Below the pieces are notes generated by a model. The model was given only the letters and a program-made list of their open reading frames with translations, had not been told where the DNA came from and searched no databases. A program made the position numbers and the translations under genes. A stretch of 20,791 nt of DNA, from contig JBDSLU010000416.1 of assembly GCA_039916225.1 (NCBI GenBank), positions 1-20,791 on the forward strand, read 5' to 3'. Positions within the stretch are counted from its first letter, which is position 1. The number at the start of each line of letters is the position of its first letter. Origin of the DNA: JBDSLU01 sp039916225 (GTDB lineage Bacteria; Acidobacteriota; Vicinamibacteria; Vicinamibacterales; Vicinamibacteraceae). This document shows, one piece after another, positions 14,751-20,791 of this stretch.

Positions 14751-16184
14751 GTGACGTCCGACCTGATTGCGTCCCTCGCCGGAATCGTCGGCGCGGCACA
14801 CCTCTCCACCCGCGACGTCGACCGGCTGGTCTACTCGGTCGACGCGTCGTGGCTGCCGCAGATGTCGCTCGACCGGGGCGTCGCGACGCCCCGGCCGGAC
14901 GTCATCGTCTACCCGGCGGACGCCGGCGAGGTGGCCCGCATCCTGGCCGTCGCGCATCAGCGCCGGGTGCCGGTGCTGCCGTGGGGCGGCGGATCCGGCA
15001 CCCAGGGCGGCGCGCTGCCGATCCACAACGGCATCATCATCGACCTGAAGCGGCTCGATCGCATCATCGAGGTCGACGAGACCTCGCTGTCGGTCACCGC
15101 GCAGGCCGGCATCAACGGTGCGGTGCTCGAGTGGGCCCTCGTCGATCGCGGGCTGACGCTGCCGCACTACCCGGCCTCGGCGCAGTGCGCGACGCTCGGC
15201 GGCTATCTCGCGCCGCGCGGCTCGGGGACGATCAGCACCAAGTACGGCAAGGCCGAAGACCTGGTGATGAGCATGGAGGTCGCGCTGCCGGACGGCACGC
15301 TGATCCGGACGCCCGGCGTGCCGAACCACGCCTCGGGCCCCGACTTCATGCGGCTGTTCCTCGGTTCGGAGGGCACGTTCGGGGTCATCACCGAGGCGAC
15401 CATGCGGATCGCCAAGCTGCCCGAGACGCGGCTGTTCCGCGCCCTGCTGTTTCCGGACGTCGCGGCCGGCCTGGAGTTCGGACGACGGCTGATGGTCGAT
15501 CGCCTCGACCCGCTGGTCATCCGGATGTACGACCCGCACTCGACGGCGTCGCTGGTCAAGCGGGTTCTCGGCTACGAGCTCGAGGGCGCCTACATGATCA
15601 TGGGCTTCGACGGCTGGACGGAGATCGCGACGGCGCAGGAAGCGCGCGCCATGCGACTCGCCGGTGAGTTCGGCGCGCGTGATCTCGGACGCGAGCCGGG
15701 TGAGCGGTGGTGGAACCATCGCTACGACTTCTACTACCCGCCGCTCGGCTACCACCTGCCGCTGATGTACGGCACCGTCGAGACCGTCGCGACGTTCGCC
15801 AACATCGAGCGCATCTATCACGCCAAGAAGGCGGCCATCACCAGCGCCTTCGCCCAGGTCGGCGTCGACTACATCGGCCACTTCTCGCACTGGTTCCCGT
15901 GGGGCGCGAGCCTCTACGACCGCTTCGTCGTCAAGGACGTGCCGGCCGATCCCGAGGCGGCGCGCAAGCTGCACGACGACATCTGGGACGTGGCGGTCCA
16001 CACCTCACTGAAGCACGGCGGCATGATCAACGAGCACCACGGCGTCGGCCTCAAGCTGCATCGCTTCATGCCGGCGCAATACGGCGCGGCCTGGCCGCTG
16101 CTGAAATCCATCAAGCGGGCCATCGATCCGCACGGCATCATGAACCCCGGGAAGGTCGGCTTCGAGCGGGAGGACGCGTCATGA
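14751..16184 (+). CDS. GlcD/alkyl-DHAP-synthase-like FAD-binding oxidoreductase
   Basis: 477 residues from GTG 14751, one base after the creatininase stop. An in-frame GTG at 14727 would add eight residues and overlap by 23 bases. The N-terminal PCMH-type FAD domain has PDVIVYPADAGEVARIL (49-65), PWGGGSGTQGGALP (77-90), the ATLGGYLAPRGSGTISTKYG string (147-166) and FLGSEGTFGVITEATMRI (203-220). The C-terminal FAD-oxidase domain ends with NEHHGVGLKLHRF and IDPHGIMNPGKVGF, closest in style to alkyldihydroxyacetonephosphate synthase, D-lactate dehydrogenase and glycolate oxidase GlcD. The expected reaction is flavin-dependent oxidation of a 2-hydroxy acid or related alcohol, with electrons passed to an Fe-S partner. 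Such a partner is the next full-size gene. The stop sits in TCATGA, directly followed by the inserted element. GGGAGG at 16168-16173 looks like the original ribosome binding site for the following gene. Confidence 0.9.
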   Translation: MTSDLIASLAGIVGAAHLSTRDVDRLVYSVDASWLPQMSLDRGVATPRPDVIVYPADAGEVARILAVAHQRRVPVLPWGGGSGTQGGALPIHNGIIIDLKRLDRIIEVDETSLSVTAQAGINGAVLEWALVDRGLTLPHYPASAQCATLGGYLAPRGSGTISTKYGKAEDLVMSMEVALPDGTLIRTPGVPNHASGPDFMRLFLGSEGTFGVITEATMRIAKLPETRLFRALLFPDVAAGLEFGRRLMVDRLDPLVIRMYDPHSTASLVKRVLGYELEGAYMIMGFDGWTEIATAQEARAMRLAGEFGARDLGREPGERWWNHRYDFYYPPLGYHLPLMYGTVETVATFANIERIYHAKKAAITSAFAQVGVDYIGHFSHWFPWGASLYDRFVVKDVPADPEAARKLHDDIWDVAVHTSLKHGGMINEHHGVGLKLHRFMPAQYGAAWPLLKSIKRAIDPHGIMNPGKVGFEREDAS

Positions 16185-16386
16185 GCTCATCTCACGACCC
16201 CGCCGGCATTCGGCCGCCGACGCATCCCCGCTTCCTGCGTTGCTCCTCGCTCGAATATGGCCCGATATTCTCGGTCGTCGCGCCTTGCCAGCGCCGGGGC
16301 CCCCGGCGCGCACGCTTGCGCGCTGGGGTGGAGCGGGGCGCCTCGGCGTCCTCGGTGCCTCGCCGGGATCGTGAGATGAACTCATG
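16180..16386. mobile_element. MITE-like element with 23-bp terminal inverted repeats at an operon stop/start junction
   Basis: The left end (16180-16202, beginning CATGAGCTCATCTCACGA) and the reverse complement of the right end (16386-16364, beginning CATGAGTTCATCTCACGA) match at 21 of 23 positions. The eight bases TCATGAGC occur at both boundaries (16179-16186 and 16382-16389), which fits a target-site duplication, although TCATGA is itself palindromic. The inside contains further hairpins: GAATAT/ATATTC (16253-16258, 16265-16270), CCGGGG/CCCCGG (16294-16299, 16301-16306) and CCAGCGC/GCGCTGG (16288-16294, 16320-16326). No transposase is encoded. It looks like a non-autonomous miniature or REP-like element. 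Removing it restores a simple ATGA overlap between the FAD and Fe-S genes. Confidence 0.75.
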
Positions 16387-16387
16387 A
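16181..16387 (+). CDS. 68-codon ORF created by the inserted element (probably not a functional gene)
   Basis: The ATG at 16181 overlaps the FAD-gene stop (ATGA, 16181-16184) and keeps what looks like the old ribosome binding site GGGAGG (16168-16173, seven-base spacer). The frame stays open through the whole element and ends in TGA at 16385-16387, overlapping the ATG of the Fe-S gene (16384). The product (MSSSHDPAGIRPPTHP ... VPRRDREMNS) is arginine- and proline-rich with no recognisable domain. It could be translated as a coupling peptide that carries ribosomes to the Fe-S start. A cellular function of the peptide itself is doubtful. Confidence 0.3.
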   Translation: MSSSHDPAGIRPPTHPRFLRCSSLEYGPIFSVVAPCQRRGPRRARLRAGVERGASASSVPRRDREMNS

Positions 16388-17484
16388 GCGGCGGCGCCGT
16401 CGCCCACGGCCCGACCACCGACGGCTGCCGCTACTGCTGGATGTGCCGGCACGTCTGCCCGACCGGCTTTGCGACCAAGCAGGAGACGCACACGCCGCAC
16501 GGCTACGCGCTGCTCATCGCCAGCACCTCGCGCGGCGTCACCACCTGGGACGCCGAGACCGTCGACGCGCTCTATCACTGCGCCGACTGCGGTTGCTGCG
16601 AGTCGCACTGCGCGACGCACCAGCCGCTGCCCGAGGCGATCGTCGGCGCGCGGGCCGGCCTGGCCAGCGCCGGTCTGGCCCCGGCCGCGGCCATCGAGGT
16701 GCGCGCGCGCCTCGAACGGTGGGGAAGTGTTCACGGCGACCCTGGCCGACGGCCGGCCCAGGCGACCGGTCCGATCGGGCTGTTCGTCGGCGATGCGGCC
16801 CCGGAGGGGCAGGGCGCGACCGTCGAGGCGGCCCTGCGCCTGCTGGCCCGCGCCGGCTTCGAGGCGGTACCGGTCGGCGTCGCCCGATCCACCGGGCTCG
16901 TCGCGAGCGGCCTCGGCTTCGTCGACACCGCCAAGACCTTGGCGGCCGCCGTCCTCGCCGACGTGGCCGCGTCCGGGTGCCGCCAGCTGCTCGTCCTCGG
17001 CCCCGGCGACAAGTTCGCGTTCGAGCGGGCCTATGCCTCACGGCTGGGGGTGTCGTGGCCGGAGGGCGTCCTGGTCCGCGAGGCCACCGCCGCGCTGGCC
17101 GAGGCGCACGCCAGCGGGGCGCTGCGGCTGCAGCCGTCCGCCGACGCCCGGGCCTGGGCCTACCAGGAGCCCGATCACGCCGTCCGGGTCGGGGCCCGGC
17201 CCTGGCCGCGGCAGCTGCTGTCAGCGGCGCTGGGCGCAGACGGGGAGCGCCGTCCGCTGCGCCGGGACGAGCGGGCGCACCCCTGCGGGGTCGCCGGCGG
17301 GCTCGATTTGACCCAGCCCGACCTGTCCAGGACGCTGGCCGAGATGCGGGTCGACGAGGCCTGCGCCGCCGGCGCCGCCCGGCTGGTTACCGAGGATCCG
17401 GCCTGTGTGCGGCACCTGCGCCGGCACGCCGCCGGCCGGATCGAAGTGGTCGACCTCTTCGAACTGCTGGCCGCGTCCCGGTGA
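16384..17484 (+). CDS. GlcF/Hdr-like iron-sulfur protein, probable partner of the FAD oxidase
   Basis: 366 residues. The N-terminus has two four-cysteine [4Fe-4S] motifs of the form CxxCxxCxxxC: CRYCWMCRHVCP (C15, C18, C21, C25) and CADCGCCESHC (C66, C69, C72, C76). The rest loosely resembles the cysteine-rich (CCG) half of GlcF/HdrD proteins. The usual paired cysteines are reduced to HPCGVAGG (299-306) and EDPAC (337-341), so a second catalytic cluster may be absent or altered. The inferred job is to accept electrons from the neighbouring FAD subunit and pass them toward the quinone pool or another carrier. There is no membrane segment. The start codon lies in the right end of the inserted element, and the nearest Shine-Dalgarno-like bases (GTGAG, 16371-16375) come from the element. 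A weaker start or coupling from the 68-codon ORF is therefore likely. Confidence 0.85.
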   Translation: MSGGAVAHGPTTDGCRYCWMCRHVCPTGFATKQETHTPHGYALLIASTSRGVTTWDAETVDALYHCADCGCCESHCATHQPLPEAIVGARAGLASAGLAPAAAIEVRARLERWGSVHGDPGRRPAQATGPIGLFVGDAAPEGQGATVEAALRLLARAGFEAVPVGVARSTGLVASGLGFVDTAKTLAAAVLADVAASGCRQLLVLGPGDKFAFERAYASRLGVSWPEGVLVREATAALAEAHASGALRLQPSADARAWAYQEPDHAVRVGARPWPRQLLSAALGADGERRPLRRDERAHPCGVAGGLDLTQPDLSRTLAEMRVDEACAAGAARLVTEDPACVRHLRRHAAGRIEVVDLFELLAASR

Positions 17485-17525
17485 GAGTCGCAGCGGGACG
17501 GGCCGTGCCGTAGTAGATCTTCTGT

Positions 17526-20500
17526 ATGTTCCGCTCGAAGCTCGTTGCTGTTCTGACGCCCCTCCGCGGGCGGCTCGTGTTGGCGGTCGTGGCCGCCCTG
17601 ATCGCTCTGGCCGCGCCCGGCGCGGCCCAGACCCCGACCGCCACGCTGGCCATCGAAGTCCGCGATGCCAGCGACGCCCTCATGCCCGACGTCACGGTGA
17701 TGCTGACCAGCCGTGACAGCGGCCTGGGCCGTCGCGGCACCACCAACGCCCAAGGCCACCTGGTAGTGGCGCTGCTGCCGCCGGGCACCTATCTGGTCGC
17801 CGCCTCGCGGGTCGGCTTCAAGACCGAGCTGATTCGCGATGTCCGGCTCCAGGCGTCGGTGAAAAGTGCGCTCAGCATCGTGCTCGAGGCCGGCACGGTC
17901 GACGAGCGGGTCGACGTCACCGCCGATCGTACCACCCTCGTCGCCGGCGACAGCGCCGTCGGCCAGGTCATCGATCGCGAGACGATTGCCTCGCTCCCCG
18001 TCCTCGAGCGCGACGCGCTGCAGTTCGCCCAGCAGGCGCCCGGCGTGGCGCCGCCGGCGCCGGGCTCGCGCCTGTCGACGCAAGGCAACGTCGGTCTGAA
18101 CGTCGCCGGCGCGCGCGAGTCGTCGAACAACTTCCTGCTCGACGGCGTCGACAACAACGACCTCTTCCTCAATCGGCTCGTCGTCAACCCGAGCCTCGAC
18201 GCCATCGAGGAGATTTCGCTCCTCCAGAACACCTATGACGCGGCCTACGGCCGCAGCGCCGGCGGCCAGGTCAACATCGTCGTGCGGTCCGGCACCAGCG
18301 ACCTGAAGGGCAGCGCCTACGAGTACTTCCGCAGCTCCAAGCTGGACGCCCGCAACACGCTGCTGCCCGACGACAACCCGGAGCCGCGGCTGCGCAAGCA
18401 CCAGTTCGGCGGCACCCTCGGCGGGCCGATCGGCCACTGGCCGTCGTTCTTCTTCACCAACGTCGAGGTCATCGACGGCATCGAAGCCGACACCCGCCTG
18501 GCCCACGTGCCCACCGCCGCCGAGCGGAATGGCGACTTCAGCGCCTCCGGCGTGACGCTCGTCGATCCGTTCACCCAGCGTCCTTTCGCCGGCAACGTCC
18601 TGCCGGCGTCGCGCATCGATCCGGTCGGCGCCCGGCTGATCGGGTTGTACCCGACGCCCAACCGCGCCGGCGACGTCGCCAATCTCGTGTCGTCGCCCGA
18701 AGGTCGTCGCGACGGCATCCAGGCGACGATCAAGACCGACCACCACGGCTTGCAGGATCGGCCCATCCAGGTCCGCTACACCTACAGCCGCGAGGACCGC
18801 GACCTGCCGTTCCCGACCCGCGCCCGCAACCTGCCGGGATTCGGCGTGACGGTGGTCGACGAGGGGCACCAGTTCTCGGCATCGATGTCGCGGACCTCGG
18901 GCCGGCTGTTCCACGAGACGCGATTCGGCATCAACGCCCTGGAGCGCGACAACTCGCCGCAGAGCGCCGGGGCGAACCAGTTCGCGGCGCTCGGCATCAC
19001 GCCGCCGCCCTTCGACCCGTCGATCGACCAGGGCTACCTGACCGCCGTGGTGCCCGGCTTCGAGACGCTCGGCGACGACACCAACCTGCCGGTGCGCCGG
19101 CAGACCCGGACGTTGCACTTCTCCGAGACGCTGGGCCTCGATCGCGGCCGCCATCACGCCAAGGTCGGTGGCGAGCTGCGCCACTACCAGTCGGACGGCT
19201 ACAACCACCTGTTCTCGCGCGGCCAGGCCGTCTTCACCGGTGCCTTCACCGGCCATCCGGTCGGCGACATGCTGCTCGGCTACCCGACCATCACGCTGCT
19301 CGCCGCCAACGACAATCGCCAGGCGCTGCGCACCTGGTCGACGAACCTCTACGCCCAGGACGACTGGCGTGTCTCGTCGCGCCTGACGATCAACGCCGGC
19401 GTGCGCTACGAGTTCAACGCGCCGCCGACGGACGCCGACGATCGCATGGCGGTCTATGACCCGGCGACGCGGACCGTGGAGCGGGTCGGCCAGAACGGCG
19501 TACCGCGCTCCGGCCTCGACTCGGACTTCAACAACGTCGCGCCGCGGGTCGGCGCCAGCTGGGATCTGACCGGCCGCGGCACCCTGGTGCTGCGCGGCGG
19601 CTACGGCCTGTTCTATGACAGCGGCACGCTGATCGAGAACTCGGCCCTCTACTTCAACCCGCCCTACTGGCAGCTGCAGCTGTTCTTCCCGAGCGAGCAG
19701 GGGCCGATCTCGATCGCCGATCCGTTCCCGACCGGCGGCGGCTTCGCCACCGCGCCGACCATCAACACCATCGCCCGCAACCTGCGCACGGGCTACTCGC
19801 AGCAGGCCAGCCTCGGCCTGGAGCGGGCGTTCACCTCACTGACGCTGACCGCCCGCTACGTCGGGGCTTTCGGCGACGGTTACGTCCGGAAGCGCAACCT
19901 GAACCAGCCCGAGCCCGGACCGGGCGAGATCTCCGACCGTCGGCCGATCCCCGGCTACGGCGACATCCTGTTCCTCGAGTCGGAAGCGACGTCGCGCTAT
20001 CACGCGCTGCAGCTGGCGGTCGAGCGGCCGTTCACCCACGGGCTGGCCTTCAAGGCCGGCTACACGTGGTCGACGTCCGAGGACGACACCTCGGCGTTCC
20101 TGGCCACCGACGGCGACGACAACACGCCGCAGAACAGCCGCGACTTCGGCGCCGAGTGGGGCCCGTCCGACTTCGACGTGCGGCATCGGCTGGTCGCCTC
20201 GGCGACGTGGAACGTGCCGGCTCGCGAGAGCGCTCCGGTGGCGTTCCAGCACTGGCAGGTGAGCGGCATCCTCACCGCGCAGTCCGGGCGCCCGTTCACC
20301 CCGCGCATCAGTTTCGACAACAGCAATACCGGCAACACCGGCGGCGGCACGTTCGCCTACGACCGGCCCAACGTCGTCGCGGCCAGCGCGGCCGGGGCGC
20401 GGGTCTACGACGGCCAGGGGTTCGCGATCGCGCCCGAGTTCAGCTATGGCAACGCCGGGCGCAACAGCCTGACCGGGCCCGGCTATGCGTCGCTCGACCT

Positions 20501-20687
20501 GTCGGTGTCGAAGCGCATGGCGCTCGGTCTGTCGCGGGCGCTCGAGTTGCGACTCGAGGTCTTCAACGCGCTGTCGCGCGCCAACCTGCTCCTGCCCGAC
20601 AGCTTCGTCGATCGGCCGACGTTCGGCCAGAGCCTGTCGGCCTCGCCGGCACGCCAGCTACAACTCGCCGCGCGGCTGACGTTCTGA
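17526..20687 (+). CDS. Oar-like TonB-dependent outer-membrane receptor 2
   Basis: 1053 residues, 41 bases after the Fe-S gene, so it may share the operon transcript. A signal peptide (LVLAVVAALIALAAPGAAQ, ending about residue 35) is followed by a CarboxypepD_reg domain (about 37-115, with ALMPDVTVMLTSRDSG and GTYLVAASRVGFKTE). The plug (about 120-250) has ESSNNFLLDGVDNNDLFLN and YDAAYGRSAGGQVNIVVRSG. A long beta-barrel ends in RQLQLAARLTF, with a terminal aromatic residue as expected for outer-membrane assembly. It is clearly a paralogue type of the 8023-11493 protein but divergent and about 100 residues shorter. There is no ribosome binding site before the ATG. TAGTAG at 17511-17516 is a possible -10 for an extra, nearly leaderless promoter. 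The substrate is unknown; association with the adjacent enzymes is inferred. Confidence 0.93.
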   Translation: MFRSKLVAVLTPLRGRLVLAVVAALIALAAPGAAQTPTATLAIEVRDASDALMPDVTVMLTSRDSGLGRRGTTNAQGHLVVALLPPGTYLVAASRVGFKTELIRDVRLQASVKSALSIVLEAGTVDERVDVTADRTTLVAGDSAVGQVIDRETIASLPVLERDALQFAQQAPGVAPPAPGSRLSTQGNVGLNVAGARESSNNFLLDGVDNNDLFLNRLVVNPSLDAIEEISLLQNTYDAAYGRSAGGQVNIVVRSGTSDLKGSAYEYFRSSKLDARNTLLPDDNPEPRLRKHQFGGTLGGPIGHWPSFFFTNVEVIDGIEADTRLAHVPTAAERNGDFSASGVTLVDPFTQRPFAGNVLPASRIDPVGARLIGLYPTPNRAGDVANLVSSPEGRRDGIQATIKTDHHGLQDRPIQVRYTYSREDRDLPFPTRARNLPGFGVTVVDEGHQFSASMSRTSGRLFHETRFGINALERDNSPQSAGANQFAALGITPPPFDPSIDQGYLTAVVPGFETLGDDTNLPVRRQTRTLHFSETLGLDRGRHHAKVGGELRHYQSDGYNHLFSRGQAVFTGAFTGHPVGDMLLGYPTITLLAANDNRQALRTWSTNLYAQDDWRVSSRLTINAGVRYEFNAPPTDADDRMAVYDPATRTVERVGQNGVPRSGLDSDFNNVAPRVGASWDLTGRGTLVLRGGYGLFYDSGTLIENSALYFNPPYWQLQLFFPSEQGPISIADPFPTGGGFATAPTINTIARNLRTGYSQQASLGLERAFTSLTLTARYVGAFGDGYVRKRNLNQPEPGPGEISDRRPIPGYGDILFLESEATSRYHALQLAVERPFTHGLAFKAGYTWSTSEDDTSAFLATDGDDNTPQNSRDFGAEWGPSDFDVRHRLVASATWNVPARESAPVAFQHWQVSGILTAQSGRPFTPRISFDNSNTGNTGGGTFAYDRPNVVAASAAGARVYDGQGFAIAPEFSYGNAGRNSLTGPGYASLDLSVSKRMALGLSRALELRLEVFNALSRANLLLPDSFVDRPTFGQSLSASPARQLQLAARLTF

Positions 20688-20743
20688 CGCCGGCCCCGTG
20701 AGGGGGCGGCACCGGGGCGGGTCTCACGGCGGTGGAGGAACGA
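20688..20743 (+). other. Short intergenic gap with weak stem-loop and ribosome binding site
   Basis: GCCCC (20693-20697) can pair with GGGGC (20703-20707) around GTGAG, a weak 5-bp stem without a U-tract. GGAGG at 20734-20738 is a good Shine-Dalgarno five bases before GTG 20744. There is no obvious promoter, so the next gene may continue the operon. Confidence 0.4.
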
Positions 20744-20791
20744 GTGAGACGCATGTCCCTAGGCTTCCCGGCGCTGACCACCCTCGCCGTG
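20744..20791 (+). CDS. Start of an exported protein, partial (truncated by window end)
   Basis: GTG 20744 with a well-placed GGAGG (20734-20738) opens a frame of 16 codons to the window edge: VRRMSLGFPALTTLAV. Positive residues followed by a hydrophobic run look like the start of a signal peptide. An ATG three codons later (20753) is an alternative start. The family cannot be determined. Its position after an Oar receptor would fit a periplasmic or secreted partner. Confidence 0.55.
   Translation, partial: MRRMSLGFPALTTLAV

Noticed and set aside
16192..16734. 180-residue minus-strand ORF over the inserted element and the start of the Fe-S gene
   Set aside because: It covers the antisense of the conserved cysteine motifs and shows no domain. 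Its RGTEDAEAPR-type stretch is repeat-derived.
1..20791. CRISPR array, tRNA, rRNA or prophage signals
   Set aside because: No regularly spaced repeat-spacer pattern, cloverleaf-like sequence, rRNA core or phage gene was seen. The repeats present are inverted or only two-copy.

Overview
The window is high-GC DNA with dense, mostly operonic genes. Two very large Oar-like TonB-dependent receptors, each with an N-terminal carboxypeptidase-regulatory-like domain, sit beside LytS/LytTR-type signalling genes, multi-membrane glycosyltransferase-like proteins and dispersed short repeats. This combination suggests an Acidobacteriota-type chromosome (Vicinamibacteria would fit). That is an inference from gene families; no rRNA or other marker gene is present.

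Layout. (1) 1-4093, minus strand: two polytopic membrane proteins joined by an ATGA stop/start overlap. The first transcribed (1229-4093) has GT39/GT-C-like features and carries an in-frame heptanucleotide repeat. The second runs off the left edge. (2) 4192-5157, plus: a YvcK/CofD-like protein, divergent from the membrane pair. (3) 5158-5345: two 56-bp direct-repeat hairpins and a stem-loop between convergent genes. (4) 5343-7298: a divergent LytS/YehU-type histidine kinase and LytTR response regulator. (5) 7299-8022: no intact gene, but a remnant of an Oar receptor N-terminus flanked by two copies of a 39-bp sequence with 20-bp-spaced half-sites. (6) 8023-11493: intact Oar-like receptor 1. 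(7) 11494-11755: intergenic, dominated by a nested inverted repeat of CCAAC/GTTGG heptads. (8) 11756-17484: a tightly packed plus-strand catabolic operon of a TIM-barrel epimerase/isomerase, Tm-1-like UPF0261 protein, creatininase-family amidohydrolase, GlcD/AGPS-like FAD oxidase and GlcF-like Fe-S protein. (9) 17526-20687: Oar-like receptor 2. (10) 20744 to the right edge: the start of another exported protein.

How it may work together (inference): the two outer-membrane receptors import a substrate that the enzymes between them process, with the FAD and Fe-S proteins forming a two-subunit hydroxyacid/polyol dehydrogenase. The LytTR system may control receptor 1 through the 39-bp sites.

Most unusual feature: about 200 bp with 23-bp near-perfect terminal inverted repeats is inserted exactly at the stop/start junction between the FAD and Fe-S genes (16180-16386). 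The insertion keeps both flanking genes intact and creates a 68-codon ORF with ATGA overlaps on both sides.
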